The translations under genes and the position numbers were made by a program. A stretch of DNA of 64,000 bases from Buxus sempervirens. Its lineage: Eukaryota; Streptophyta; Magnoliopsida; Buxales; Buxaceae. The DNA lies in assembly GCA_947561395.2 (NCBI GenBank), contig OX387190.1, positions 9,790,858 to 9,854,857 on the forward strand. The letters are read 5' to 3'. A model generated the notes under the pieces. The model had not been told where the DNA came from and ran no database searches. It saw only the letters and a list, made by a program, of their open reading frames with translations. Below, piece after piece: positions 34,531-48,653 of this stretch. Each line of letters begins with the position of its first letter. The first letter of the stretch is position 1.

Positions 34531-37019
34531 TGTGCGCGCGTCGATCTGCGGTCACACCTCTTATGATCCGGATGGGGCATGTGTGTGCGTGACTCCTCTA
34601 AGGACTAATGGTTCCCAGTGTGATTTCGAATGAAAGCACGAAAGATTGGGTGCTTTCTGCATCAAGGAAGGAAATGGGGGAATGAGAGTCGCCACTGCCT
34701 GATGGGGTCCAAGCAGACACCTGGTTGCCTAAGAGGCTGTCTAATTAGGTGGTCTATGGCTTTTGAGATTCTGGTTAGACACCCCAGTCTGCTCTGTAGG
34801 GTAATGAGTTCCCGGGTCATCCTAGATATAAATCAACTCATCTTATTCTCACCCAACCCTAAACCGATATGCATTCTTATTTCAAGTCTGAGTGGAACAA
34901 TCTATGTGGCATAGACCCCTTTATCTGATTTTATCTTCTTATCTCAAAAGTGATATGAGTTTGGTATGTGGGCCCCATTGGAAGGCCTACAGGTTTGCCA
35001 GTTTAGGTTTATAGAGAGCCTAAGTCCCATTAGGGTTTTCAAGGATAATACCCTTTAGGATTTTGGTTGTTTAGCTTGGGTATGTTTTTAGGGATTCAAA
35101 ACCTTAAGTTGGTTTGAAGATTTTAAAGGGGGCTATTGGGCTTGGAGGTGGCCCATCGGAGGTCCTAGTTGTAGAATCTTGGATTTTCCCAATACAAAAT
35201 AAATATATAAATAAATAATAAATTGGAGAGACTTGGAAGTATAAATGAATTAAAAGGAGGAAAATAGAAATTAAAAAATAGGAATTTAAATTACACCATA
35301 GGTAAGAATTTGGAGAATTAATATTTATACTTTAAATTTTAGATTATGAAGAAAGATAATAAGAATGGAATTTGGAGAATTATGGAGAAATTCAATGATT
35401 AAGTGGGGAAATTAAAGAAAGGGCATTTTAGTCATTTTCTAATTATGCAAATCCATAAAAGAATGAAATAACTAATTATTAAATTTGAAAACTTAATTAG
35501 ACCAAATTTGAGTTTAGATGATTTTAAATAATAAATTTAAGGGTTAAAAGAAGGGAAAATGGCCTAATTGTAATTATGTTTATTTAGGGGCCCTAATTTT
35601 AGTTATATGAGAGAAAATCAAGTGATTAGCTAATATTAAAAATAGCGTTGATAAATAGCATGAAAATTAATAAACTATGAGTTTCTGATTGTAGAGGATT
35701 TAGGAGATAAGATTAGAAAGGAGAATTAAGGAAAGATATACAAGTGGAAAGTTAGGTATTATCCATATCCAATTTGGACGTCTAATTAGGTGAGTCTATA
35801 AAAGAGAAAATTATAGGAGATTTTGGGTTTCTTAATATTCCAAATGTATGGAGAGAGAAGAAAAAATAATAAATAAATAAAAGATTACACGATTGAAATA
35901 TAGAGAGAAATAGATAGGAAAACAAGTACTTTTGGAGGAGTGCTGCAAAATTCCGACTAGCAATCATCAAATTGAGATATGGAGATTTTCAACTGTTAGA
36001 TCGACCTCAAATTTATAGGTTATGTTCATGAGTAATAGGGTTTCAATCTGAACGGTGGAAATTTAATTTGGAGATGCCTAGAATGGTGCGAAAATTTCAA
36101 AAAGTTGGTGAACATTCAAGTTTTTTGGAAAGAAAGATTTCATATGTTGAGACAAGTAGCAAAAACTTTGAAAACTGGAGGAATTGCATGTTTTCCATAT
36201 GATTTAGATGTTTATCTTGGTTCGTTTTGATTCAGGTCTTGGTTTGAAGTGTTGAGAACTTTCGAAGATGATTTTGTTTTCATATACGTTTAGAGAACCT
36301 AAGGAAAGTGATGATCATAAGAGAATTATTTTAGTAGGAATTCTACATAAAAATTTAATTGATGAGAATAGATTATGATTTTTTTTAGAAGTGATTTAGA
36401 ATGAAATTATGATGATTAGAATCAATTAACCTATACAAAATATTTTAGATTTCAAAAAATTAGAAAACCCTGAAAATATTCAAAATTTTGCCTAAGCGCT
36501 CGTCGACGCTTGAGTGCTATTGCAAGCGTCTCGCTTGTGTGTTTTTAAAACAGAAATAACAAAACCTGAATTCCCAATGCCCAGGAAACGGCTCAAGCGC
36601 CATCCCGAGCGGCTGAGAAGAAAATTAACCCAGAAGTGGATGCCCAACCTGCCGTTCGAATGCAATACCAAGCGACCATTGTCAGAATTTTCTAAATTTT
36701 GGAATTAGAGCCCAAATCAATTTTTAATTATTTTTCTAGGAATTCTAAAGTTGTAATGTAAAACCCTGACCTCGATTATATCTTACTTATTAAGCTTAAT
36801 TATCTAAAGTGAGATTATTAGACTAATTAAATACTTGTGTTATAAAGATGAGGTAAATGTGGATTATACTTGAGGATTTAGGGGAAATCAAACTGAACTT
36901 TAGTGAAGTTATTAAGGTAAGCTTAGTTAATGTTATGTCTTAATTTCAATTCGATAAGATTCCCTCCAAGTAGTTTAGTGAATTAGAAATCAAATTCTAA
37001 AAAATTAGAGTTAAGTGCA

Positions 37020-37605
37020 CCTAAAGTACCTCATAAAAATACTGAAAGTAACTCCAAAGTATATCCAAGGTATCTCCAAAGAATACCTAAAGTAACTCTC
37101 AAGTATACCCAAGTATTACCCAAGGTACTACCAAAGTATACCTAAAGTGAACCCATGTATTACCCAAGGTACCACCCAAGTATTACTTAAAGTACCCCCT
37201 ATTTATACCAAAGGTACTCCACTTATATACCTAAGGTACCCTACTTGAATTGCCTAATGTACCCCACTTGAATACCTAAGGTACCATACTGTTTTACCTA
37301 AGGTACCCCACTTGAATACCTATGGTACCCCTTGTTTTACCTAAAGTACCCCACTGATTTATCTAAGGTACCCCCATATGTGTTTGCCTAAGGTACCCTT
37401 TTGTTTTAACTAAAGTACCCCCCAATATACCTAAGGTACACCCTTTATATTACTTAGGGTACAGCCTCCTTGTATTACCTAAAGGTACCCCCTTGAGTAA
37501 CTAAGGCAAACCCCTTGAAACACCAAGGTACCCTTCAAATAACACTAAGGTACCCCCCCCCCCCCTTAACACTAAAGTACCCCCTGGTATGCCTTAAGTA
37601 TACCC
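37020..37605. repeat. Minisatellite of about 20-24 bp CTAAGGTACCCC units
   Basis: Irregular tandem units around CCTAAGGTACCCCACTTGAA run for nearly 600 bp, with a C-run at about 37552-37564. It sits in the upstream part of LTR-8, before its TATA box, so it may be a promoter-proximal repeat of that LTR. No coding frame. Confidence 0.8.
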
Positions 37606-38502
37606 TATGGGTTTTAGTTGAATAAAAGCTTTGTTTAAGAGCAGATTTGAAAGACCAAAAGTTTGGCATATAAAAGGATTCCCTAACTAAAATATCTAGT
37701 GTTTTGAGAACCCTTCCTTGTCTTGGACGTATAGAACAAGAGAGGAAGTTGTGGGAGCTTACTTGAAAGCTTCAAGAAGAAGGAGAAGAAGAAGAGAGTT
37801 TGAAGAGAAGTTGTGCTTCTCCATTAAACAAGTAAGTAGCAAACCCTTCAAAACAAAATGTATTACAAAAATTCGTATTCTCTCTCTAGGGTTTGATTTA
37901 CTTTGAAGAAATGATCTTGCATGTTGGTATTTGCTTCTCAAACTCGAAGGTTTTGGTTGCATAACACTCTTGTTTAGTTTTCTATTGATTTGCTATGAGT
38001 TTGCAACCTATATTGATCATATTTCAGATTTTGGTTTCAGTTTTGTGTTTTAAATGAGGTTTCATGTGTTAGATTTGTGTTAATTGGATTTATGATGAAT
38101 CTTTGTTTGGAAGGTGTTTTTAAGTATGTTGGGATGATTTATGATCATCCCATTTGGTGTTGGGAAGGTTAAGAATGATTAGTATGAGTTTTGAGTTGAA
38201 AATAGCCAAAAAATTGACGAATAATCCTGAGCCAAAATCCCCAAAAATCAGTGTCTATTAAGGACAGGATTAGTCTCGCGATTAATCGCTAGGCTAATCG
38301 TGAGCCTGGACATGCGAACGTCCAAGAGGATGCGCGAACGTCAGGTGCGTTTTTTACCTGGACGCGCAAATGTCCATCTTGAACGCCCAAATGTCAGGGC
38401 TAATCACCCCTAGGCGATTAATGTCTTGTGTATTTATTATGTTTCCATTTACTTAAGTCTTTACATGTAAATAAGGTTTTACACCTCATTTGGAGCCAAT
38501 AA

Positions 38503-40872
38503 TGTAACGCCCCGGATCCGTGTTCTTCATTAAAGATATAACACGTCTCCTAGGGGTTAGTTAAGGATCTCAATAATGGTGATCGCTGGATAATCACCCA
38601 CATTTTATATCACATCAGAGTGCACAATTCAACATTCCTATCCAGGCAAGTTATGAAATCATCAAATACATCAAATGGTCCCAAGTTTACTATCTTATTT
38701 CAATCCTCAAAATTCAACTTAACAGTTTAAGACCAAACAACCTGCTGGACTAAGGTCGGTAGTAATAATCCTCCTCCCTATAAGTATCAGCCGGATCTAC
38801 CCCCGTAGGCACCTCACCACGAATATCTGAAAAACAAAGTAACAACGAGGGAATGAGATACGAATATCCCAGCGAGTGACACATGCATGCACAAAATAGT
38901 TAACACAGTTATAAGACATGCTTCGACAAATAACCAACGATAATAACAACGTAAATTCCGATAACAACTCAAACCAGGTCAATGCCATGCATATGGTTAC
39001 ATTGATTAATTTACATGCCAAGTAGACACTCCACACCTCCATGTACACAGTTCTGGCCTACTCAGGGTTTCGGAAACTCTGAAATGACGGCCTACTCAGG
39101 GTATCGTCATCCAATGCCGGCCTACTCCGGGTATCGGCACTGACAACCAGGCCTACTCAGGGTATCTGGCTGCTCTACACTGGTCGTGGCAACACACGTG
39201 GCCATGCAATTACACCAACAAACACATACCATCACATTACTAAGCTTAACAAGGATCCATGGGAAGCTAAACCCAAACCGATAATTAACTGTTTAAAACT
39301 CTGCATTAGTACACATCACCCATGGTTCCAACCAGAACATCAACTCACACAAGTGTTCCAACCAGAACATCAACTCACACAAGTAATCAAATAAATAGTA
39401 ATTACAACCTCATTCAAAACTTGCCATCAAAACGGGGTTCAATAAATCAAATCAGGTACCAAACAATGCATGTTTCAAGAGGACTAAAATAAAGCCCTAG
39501 TATGTGAACATCCCGAGCATCCTCGAATTATTTCTCCACACCTACTTCATAAGCCTTTACTAAAACTAGGATCTATCTCAAATGTTCTCACCAGAAAAAT
39601 TGTTACCTCTAATGTCGTAATCAATTAGTTGGGTAAGTGGTTGAAGACCCTTTAGTATCTAGAACCCCCTTGCTTTTACGAAATTATAGGATTCTACACG
39701 AAAAACAACTGGACGCTCACTTTCCTAAGTGGGCGCCAGGTAGGCGCCAAGTGGGCGGTAAGTCCATTCGTTTAACTGAAGCTGGCGCTCACTCGTGGTC
39801 GAGTGGGCGCGAGCTAGGCGCCAGACGAGCGCGAGAAGAGCGGGAGAAAGGCGCTCGAATTTGAGGTAGGCGCGAGCTGAGCGTGGGGTGGGCGCTAGCT
39901 CGGCGCCGGGTCCTTTTTTTCTTGGCGCTCACTTCCTAAGTGGGCGCCAGGTAGGCGCCAAGTGGGCGGTAGCCCACTACGATTCCCAGGTCTCTGTTAA
40001 TCCCAGAAATCCAACTCTGGCTGAAATTTTTCAGTCTGTAACCATTTATATAGCCTCCTAATACTCCCAGGACACATCCAAACCTAATTTGGATTTAATC
40101 TACATGATTTCCAGTTATCCCCAATTTCACTGTACAAAACCCTCCGTAACTGTTTTGCCCAGAAAACACACCGAGAATACTTCAATCATAAACAATGCAT
40201 TCATTCAATCAAATACACGAATTAATCCGAAAACTCGGTTGTAAAACAATGCCACTCACAAGTGTGCGCTTAATCCCAGAACAATAGCCTTTCCCAAAAT
40301 CGGCCGAGCACGATCCCGGATGCGCGAAGATGAAATGGTAGAGATGAAATGGTAGCCGAACTGTTTCTCTGCTCACGAGAGAGAAAACCCGCATAATCCA
40401 ACTCGAATAAACTTCTAGTAGTCCCTCCGAGTCTTGCTCTTCCTGAGAATAACCCCAATCGCCATTACCGCCGCAATCGCCAAATCGCCCAGCTCTAACG
40501 AGTCTAACGAAAATTACCTCCGTAAGTTACGCGTATTCCTACAACCCAAACCCTACTTTCCCCCTTTGGTATTTTTACCTCGCGAGACCTACGCCGCTTG
40601 ATTACTTTCCCTTTTTCCCTGATCCGATGCGCGCTCGCCCACTAGAAACCCTACATATTCCGCATCGACATACATTAATACGTAGACACTATACTTTAAT
40701 AATAATACAATAATAACTAAATTTTTTTCCGAAAAACGGCTATATAACGCCTGTACATACGAGCATGGGCTAAGCCCTCAAACCACACTAAACACCTGAT
40801 AAACACAGTTTATGTATATCAAACTGAAAAACTAAATAAATGGATAAACTCACCAAAAATCAGGGTCTTACA
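38503..40872 (-). mobile_element. Innermost solo LTR (LTR-5), AATAA duplication
   Basis: AATAA flanks it at 38498-38502 and 40873-40877. Plus-strand ends are TGTAACGCCCCGGATCC and GGGTCTTACA; the sense strand is minus, starting TGTAAGACCCTGATTTTTGG. Sense landmarks are a GGCGCC/GCGCTC word patch (39990-39700), the ATGGATCC-type anchor (about 39249), repeated CTACTCAGGGTATCGG words (39180-39052), a TTTTTCAG acceptor and a frame ending YREEDYYYRP-stop (38782-38750). A 31-bp unit is doubled at 39326-39385. It is the youngest of the four nested insertions. Confidence 0.82.
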
Positions 40873-43800
40873 AATAAAAATACTCCCAAGACCCAATTCT
40901 AACCAATAAAAGTCAACTTTCCAATTTATGGCTAAATTTCCAGTTTTCTCGGTTTTCATCAACAACCACTTTTTGAGTTTGATACTCAAATGAATGATTC
41001 AAAAGCCCATAAATTTCAGAAGATTTGTTTACCCTTCATTAGACTACAACAAGAATTTGAGCCCGAAACTCCTTGTAGATTTATCTAGAAAAATTTTATA
41101 CCAAAAAGTCAACGTTTTTAACCAGACTTTGAATATTTCTGTGGTCCAAAACTTTTTCTCGGAATCCATTGATTTTTGGTATGGTGACCTTATTGGGAAT
41201 CCTAAGACTATCCCACTCATCCAAAATGTGTTTTGAGGATTTATGACATTCGTTTTGATTGATTTGGATTTATGAAAGCGAGGTTGGGAACTCTTTTGTG
41301 ATTTGAATGATGAAACTGAGGCTTCTTGTGGACTTGCAAAGGATCTGAGAGCCCATGGTAACCCGAAAAACAGTGGGGCCTAGGGATTTAAAGGAAGGTG
41401 AACATAAGATTCACTTGATATGGTTTTGTACTTTAGGCAAGTGGTGCCTTTATGAGATTGGTTTTACAAAAATTGTTTTAATGGTTTAACATTAGTTTGT
41501 GTCAGAGTCTAGTGGGCATAGAAATGGTTATGGATCCATGGTCAATCTAGTTAGTGTATTAGTGATGGCTTGTCGAGTTAACACCCGAGCCACATTCGCG
41601 TACCACCGTGTGGGATCGGTGAGGCTTTCTTGTGGGATAGTGAACTAAGATAACCCGTACCGCCGTGTGGGATCAGCGAGGTCTCCTTGTGTGTGTGTGT
41701 GGGTATGTAGGTGTTATAGTCCCAGTTGACTGGGTTGTCTTAACCCGTACCACCGCGTGGGATCGGCGAGGTCTCCTTGTGTGTGTGTGGGTGTTATGGT
41801 TACAGTTGACTGGGTTGTTCTTGCCAGCCCATGCGTGGGTGCTCCACTTGGGGTGATGACCGTGCGCGGCTTCTACCTTCATGGCGTGAGGTGGCAAATC
41901 AACTAAGGGTAGTTATCTTGATTTACAGACACACTAACCCACGAGTCCTACCAAGATAAGCTTACAGTATTTGATCGCTTTTATGGAACTAATTTCATGC
42001 ATCATTCGATTAAGATATTTTGACTTGAGATTTGTGTTTTATGTTGTGAATATTATCAGGATGTTATGAAATTGCATAAACTGTTTCTATACATGCATGT
42101 TTGCTTTTTACTGGGACTTTAAGTCTCACATGTGTTTTGTTTCACCAGATTTGTTTTTAGATCCTCCTGGTGAGCTACGCATTGGGGGAGATATTGAGGG
42201 AGATTCAGACTATAGACCTGAGGACTACTACTACTACCCACAGTAGGATTCTCTTTATGATGATGTATCTTGTTTTGGGGAAATTGTAAATGGGATGTAA
42301 ATATCCTTTTTGGACTTATACTCTTAGGAGATATTTTTTGTATGTGTCTATATATTTTGGGAGAAAACTTGTGAACATTTAATTGTCTTAGTTGCCTTTT
42401 TGTTCACACAGATATCATGTTTTGGAGATTATAATATAGGTGATCTCTTGTTGGATGGAAAACTTTATTCCATGCTTCTTTAGTCATGCACTCTAATGAT
42501 TACTTTGTAATTGCTCAGGATTAATTGTGTTAATCAGGTTCTATTGGGCCCATAAGTAGGTCTCAGGGACGGGTTGGTGCTTGGGTAGGGCAGACCCGGA
42601 TCTGGGGTGCTACATGCAACATCTGTAATTAGGGTAATATGAGATGTAGGAAGTGGTGGAACTAAGTTTGAATAAAAGAATATTAACCTATTTACAATTG
42701 GTTTTAATTAGCATAACCTATTATTAAACTTCACCACAGACCTAAATTACCCTCTGGAAGGATTAAATATCAATGTTAATAAGTTTTGAAACCTTAGGTT
42801 CTTAAATGAGAAAATTTGGACATTATTGAGTAAATTATCGAGAATAACAACCAACTAGGGGATGAATTTTAGTAAAACCTAATATATTGATTTGGTAAGT
42901 CATCTAACACTTAAATATAATTAATTTAAGAGTGTTTACATTGATAAAATACTATTTAGGTAATTAATCAAGAGATTGGGCATATTTTGCTATAAATAAT
43001 ATGTTTTCAAGGTTTGGATTAAGTTTTCTATTTATTTTCAGATTTGAGCAATTTCTTATATTCAATATTATATTTCTGGATATTTGCATATGGTTTCATG
43101 GATAATATGGCAGAATCAATGTTTTTCCTCTGTGTATCTCGGAGTGGTTAAATTCCTCTCTCATGTATCTTGAGGTGAGTTGTTTATTGAAGATTTAGAA
43201 CTTAATTACATTTTTAGCACATCTTACTTTTGAGACAAGTTATTACTAAAGGCTTTTGGTTGTGAGTTGTGTCTAGTGGGCAATGCTTAATATGGATCCA
43301 CTGTATTGCTAAAAAGTGAAATGGAATTATCTTTGTTAAGTTAAACCTGTCTCCCACTTATGCTCCCATCATGTATCTTGACAAAGCCTTCCTGTATCTG
43401 GTCATGCTACAGCAATCCTTTTCCTTCGTGTACCTCGACATGGTTATTAGTTGTGTATCTCAGCATCAGATTATATTGGATAATTCACCATGTATCTTGG
43501 TGTGGTATATCCTCCGTTGTGTATCTCAACGCGGTTTTCTTGCGTTACCACCATATGCTTTAATGGAACATTGGCAAATATGTGTTTTATATTGGCCGTG
43601 CTTGTAGTCCACATATGACTCACACATGTAAGTTATATTGTGGCTGTACTTGTAGTTCACTCGTAGCTCACTCATGTGCTAGTATTAGCCGTGTATTGTC
43701 CAGCGTATATATTTGATTGAATCGGTATTCCCATTTGTTGGATAGTTCCAGTTGATTGGATTGTACGCACCAACCCTCCATGTGTTTCAGTTGGGTGATC

Positions 43801-44846
43801 CACATTGATCGTAGGTGGAGGGAATGGTGACCATGTATCTCGGCTCCATATCATGTAAGCTCTTGAGGTGGCGAACTTGGGAACATGAAGTAGCTTTTCA
43901 AAGTGGTTTTAGTTCATGAATCTTATGAGGTCACACATGCGTGGTTTGGTTTGGTTTGGGGTATGCTTTAAATGTTATTATCGTGATTTGGTTTTATCGT
44001 TATACCTCATAATTTTATTTTTATAGATAAATTGGACTGTTTTATTTCATGCATCTTGCTACTTGTTGATATTTATATCTTACTCCAGTTTTCACTATTT
44101 TTCAGGTACTCTTGGTGAGGTCGTCAAGCACTAGGGTATTATGTAAAGGGTAACCAATATTTGTGTACCAATTATAAGTTCAAAAGTTACTTGTAAAAGT
44201 TAAGTTTATATTGTAATAGAATTTTATTTTATGTTTCTGCATAATAACTCTGATAAAGACATGAATAAAAATTTTAAATTATTTTGGTTTTTTTAGTTGT
44301 ATTGGCCCACTTACGCACTTCAGGGTTGGACAATTGATCGAGAAGCGGGGTGTTACACCAGTAGCTTGAAATTCACATTTCGAGTGGATTTGGATTAAGC
44401 AAGATGGGTGTGAGCCCTATTGGAAGGCCCACAAGAGTTCATTATTGGATCTAAGGCAAGACCCAAGTCCTAAAGTGGTTCCTGGTGATCTAGGACCCTG
44501 TTGGACTAATGGTACACCCTAGGAATGAACTTTAATCTTGTTTAACCAGGAAAAATCAAGATCTGCAATTCTTTGTGAACAAACCGTATACATCATAAAA
44601 TTTTGGTCAAAACCATATGCTCCATGCAGTTGTGACCAAACCGCTCTGTGTATACGGTTTACACAGAAATTAATGAAAACTTGATTTTTTAGGGGGGAGA
44701 GGGGCTCCTCACCCCGTGTGAGTCTAATGATGTATGTGGGTCACTGAGTTGACCCACAGTGGCTTTCTGATTACAGTTTTAGCATTATAAACCTAATTTC
44801 TAAGTGTTTGAACCAAAGAGAATGGAGTGGGGAGGCTTAGGGCGTC

Positions 44847-47585
44847 TTTAAGACCCCAAATTTTTGCATAATAATTAGGGCTTGCATAAAAAAAATAGGA
44901 GTTTAAAATATAGTGGAAATAAAAGAGTGGAAATTTAGAGGATTAATAATCTAAATAACTAATAATTTGTAAATGGACGAGAATTTTCAAAGGAAATCAA
45001 TATAGGAGGATAAAAGGGTATTTTGGTAAAATTTTAAAAGGGCAAAATGATGAATTAAATCATTAAATAATTAATAAAATTAGAAAATATAAGATTAAAA
45101 ATTATTGGGTTAGGTTTGAAGTTAAATAGTAATAATTAAAGCATAAAAGAATGGAAAAGGGCAATTAGATAATTATAATTAATTAGTGGCCTTAAATTGG
45201 AGAAAAAAAGCAACTTAATAGGATGTTTAGGTAATATTTAGAAATAGATAAATAATATGGACGAAAATTAGTTAAAAGAAGGAACTTATATAGTAAGGGG
45301 CTTAATAGTTAAAGTACTAATAGAGAATTAGGAGGAGAGAAAGTAGGAATTAATTAGAAGGTTTCCTAATCCTAATTGGATTCCTCTAAGGTTGCCTATT
45401 TAAGCATGTCATTAAAGCAAATTTAGGATTTCCGCAAATCAAGTTTATAGAGGAAAAAGACGGGAAAAAGGTAGCTACCACGTTTAGAGAGTATAGAGAA
45501 AAGGAAAAAGGAAATTAGAAAGATCACAAGGGAAAAGGAGCTGTTGCAGAAACCTCTGACCAGCCACCATCAAAGTTAGATCGGAAGAGATCCAACCGTT
45601 GGATCGATCAAATTTGAAGGTTTTGTTCACGACTGATAGGACTACAATCTGAACGATCGAGATCTTGTTTGGAGAACACTAGGTTGGTGCGAAAAACAAT
45701 AGAAAATTGGGAGTCAATTCCGGATTCCAGAGAAGATGGATTTAGCGTATTGAGGCAAGAAGCAATCACTTGAAAACTGGAGCAATTGTATGATTTCTGT
45801 GTTTTTGATTTACTCCTGATTGATTTGATTAGACGAAAACGTATTTCATGGATACGTTTGGTTTTTCATCGATGAATTTTCATATTCTTCAAGGAAAAGT
45901 GTAAAAGTGTTAACAAATATAGGTTTGATCTTTGTATATAACCCAAGAATTGCAATTAATTGATATAAATAAATCTGGGGTGTTGTAAGTGTGATTTAGA
46001 TTATTAAGAAATAAATTTAGAACAATTAAATCCAAAGAAATAAACCAAAAATCATAAAATTGGAAAAATTAGGAAAATCTGTTGGATTTGTATGGGCACC
46101 TAGCAAGTCGCTTGGGCGACCATGCTGAGCAACCTATACCAGATTTCAAAATTTAGGAATTTTGGGTATAAAATAATATTTAATAATTTTTCCAATACTT
46201 TGATTATTGTAACACCTATATTAGAGTTAAATTGAAGTGTAGGAGCTGACGGAACTTAATTTTTTATTAAAACGAATAATTTGGAACAATGAATTCAAGT
46301 GGGTGTATAAAAGGCCAAGGTTTTGGAAATAATGAATTGGATTAAGTTAAACTTAAAATTGGGGATTAGAACCAACTCTTAAGTTTCAATATAGATCTTT
46401 GTGAAATGCTGGAACTGAAACATAATAGAAATTATAAAACTCAACAACATAGACTGTAACTATAGAAGTTATAATCTTAATAAGCAGATATTTACGGAAA
46501 TTTTTGTCAAGTCATAGGAATCTTATTTTTGCTCATGAATGTGAATTATAACTTGTCTAAACTTGTAATAATCATGTTTTGGGTGCGTAAATATTTATGG
46601 AATCTGGTTTGGAGATTTATTCGTGGTTTTGAACGTATTTTTCTCAAAGGGTTTGAATTTGAGTTAATGAGATTGAGATCATGATCTATGGTATGGTGCA
46701 TATGGATTTGCAAATTTATTTTTAAAATAGAATAAATTGTTTTTTGTGTGAATTGTATATAGTGGGCATAGCTATATATGGATCCATAAGCTAAGCTAGA
46801 CAATGAAGGGGCATTTATTTTGGGTTGACTAGTCCAAATATGCGATTGCGCATTCTTTGCAAGTTAGTTTACTATGGAAGGTCTCATGTCTGTAGGGTCT
46901 CATTTCATATTATTTTTGCTTGTGAGTACTCTGCACATGTGGATAAGCGGCCATCTCCATATATTGATTCAGAGACTGCATGCTGGTGGTACACGCCGAA
47001 CTCTGTGAGTTTTGTGCGCAATAAGTCGACGACTACGTCTCTTATTGTCAGATTAAGATTCGGGCTTAAGGGTCCTAGTAGCTTTGCTCAAAAGACGCAC
47101 GGTGGCATAGCGAATGAAGAGCATCTTCTCAAAGGCTTATCTTGCTTGACGAGCCCTACGATGTCACATGTGTTGTTTTGTTGAAATTGTTTTCATCGTC
47201 TTTAATTATTGCTTTTGCTTTGATTTATCGTATACCTCATGACTATTTCTTAAAATAGACTGTTTTCATTGCATGCACCTTGCTACTTGTTGAGATTTAT
47301 ATCTCATTTCAGTTTTCCCATATTTTTCAAGTTGCTTGGAGAGATAGTCAAGATGGGGTAGTGTACTCATGGGTAGAATTGTAGTTATTACCATAGAACA
47401 CATTCAGAATAAATAGATTCTTATTGTAAATTAATTTGTTTAAATTGAATTAAATTTGCCATTCTTTCAATTGTACTCTGATGTAAATAAAAGTTTTAAA
47501 TTCCTCGTAAATTTTAATTTGTTTTGACCCCAAATTATAATAACACTCCAAGTTTGGTTGTTGAATCGAATTCGGGGGCGTTACA
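44847..47585 (+). mobile_element. LTR of the LTR-7/LTR-8 type inside LTR-4 (LTR-X)
   Basis: Begins TTTAAGACCCCAAATTTTTG, a decayed version of the TGTAAGACCCC start seen in relatives, and ends GGGGGCGTTACA. It aligns by landmarks with LTR-7 throughout: GA-rich leader, GGTTGGTGCGAAAA, GGAGCAATTGTATG, a GTCGCTTGGGCGACC patch (about 46110), ATGGATCCATAAGC (46788), GCATGCACCTTGCTACTTG (about 47271). The flanks do not form a clear duplication. Confidence 0.6.
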
Positions 47586-48653
47586 GAGATCCAACAGTTA
47601 GGCGTCCATACAAATCTGACAGATTTTCTTGATTTTTCCAATTTTATGATTTTTGGTTTATTTCTTTGGATTTAATTGTTCTAAATTTATTTCTAAATAA
47701 TCTAAATCACACCTTCGACACCCTAGATTTATTTGCATCAATTAATTGCAATTCTTGGGTTACATACAAAGATCAAACCTATATTTGTTAACACTTTTAC
47801 ACTTTTCCTTGAAGAACAAGGAAATTCATTGATGAAAAACCAAACGTACCCATGAAATACATTTTCGTCTAATCAAATCAATCAGGAGTAAATCAAAAAC
47901 ACAGAAATCATGCAACTCCTCCAATTTTCAAGTGATTGCTACTTGCCTCAATATGCCAAATCCAGCTTCTCTAGAATCCGAAATTGACTCCCAATTTTCT
48001 ATTGTTTTTCGCACCAACCTAGGGTTCTCCAAACAAGATCTCTACAGTTCAAATTGTAGTCCTACCAGTCATGAACAAAACCTCCAAATTTGAGGTCGAT
48101 CCAACGGTTGGATCTCTCCCAATCTAACTTTGATAGTGGATATTCGGAGGTTTCTGCAACAGATCCTTTTCCCTTGTGATCTTTCTAATTTCCTCTTTAT
48201 TTTTCTCTATACGCTCTAAATGTTGGAGCTACCTTTTTCCCCTCTTTTTCCTCTAAAAAACTTGATTTGAGGAAACCCTAAATTGGCTTTAATGGCTTGC
48301 TTAAATAGGCAACCTTAGTCTACAAAGAGGAGGACTACTACAGACCTACTTAGGATTCCATTTCTATTGTACATGTTAGTTGTATTTTGGACATGTAAAC
48401 TTTATAACTGAGATGAGTGATAGAAGCCCATCCTTTTGTATTATTCATAATAGATTGTATTTATTTTGAAGTCCACCATAGCATTGTTTCTTGTACCCTT
48501 TTATTATGCACATGTATGAGTTGTACAACACTTTCACTCACAATAGGAAAAGTTTTTAATTTATCTGCATTTTATTAGGTCGAAAGACCAACCTGTGATG
48601 ACCGGGGTCGGGTTTGTGCCTTGGAGAGGCAAACCTGGTTCTAGGTCATTACA
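47586..48653. mobile_element. Rearranged LTR fragment with an inverted 5' half (LTR-Y)
   Basis: 47590-48326 is the reverse complement, with moderate divergence, of 45391-46115 in LTR-X. From 48327 the sequence switches to a normal plus-sense LTR 3' part: a frame ending YKEEDYYRPT-stop (48321-48353) and a terminus GGTCATTACA like that of LTR-11. The 3' flank GGTGT resembles GGCGT at 44841-44845, hinting that X and Y arrived or rearranged as one unit. Confidence 0.55.

Larger units (their letters stand above)
36757..42614 (+). mobile_element. Solo LTR nested in LTR-7 (LTR-8)
   Basis: Starts TGTAAAACCCTGACC, ends GGGGTGCTACA. Flanks TGTAA (36752-36756) and TGCAA (42615-42619) differ at one base. 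The interrupted host sequence resumes in register with a related LTR (46206 onward). Landmarks: the GGTACC minisatellite, a TATA-like CATATAAAAGG (about 37668), the splice donor GTAAGTAGC (37832), a CGAACGTCC/CGATTAATCGC patch (38270-38410), the anchor ATGGATCCATGG (about 41529), three CCGTGTGGGATCGG-type repeats (41590-41780), the acceptor TTTTTAG (ends 42160), and a short frame ending EDYYYYPQ-stop (42246). Confidence 0.75.
35170..44357 (+). mobile_element. Solo LTR nested in LTR-4 (LTR-7)
   Basis: Starts TGTAGAATCTTGGATTTTCC and ends CGGGGTGTTACA. Flanks CTAGT (35165-35169) and CCAGT (44358-44362) differ at one base. Native parts 35170-36756 and 42615-44357 total about 3.3 kb. It has a TATA box (CTATAAAAG, about 35798), a purine-rich leader, a GC-rich word patch (36490-36660), the anchor ATGGATCCACT (about 43286), a block of TGTATCTYG words (43360-43560), and GCATCTTGCTACTTGTTG (about 44042). 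Non-coding. Confidence 0.75.

Noticed and set aside
46206-47585. Separate 1.4-kb LTR starting TGTAACACCTATATTAG
   Set aside because: The first bases align with an internal part of LTR-7 (42615 onward), and the flanks ATTAT and GAGAT do not match, so it is internal to LTR-X.
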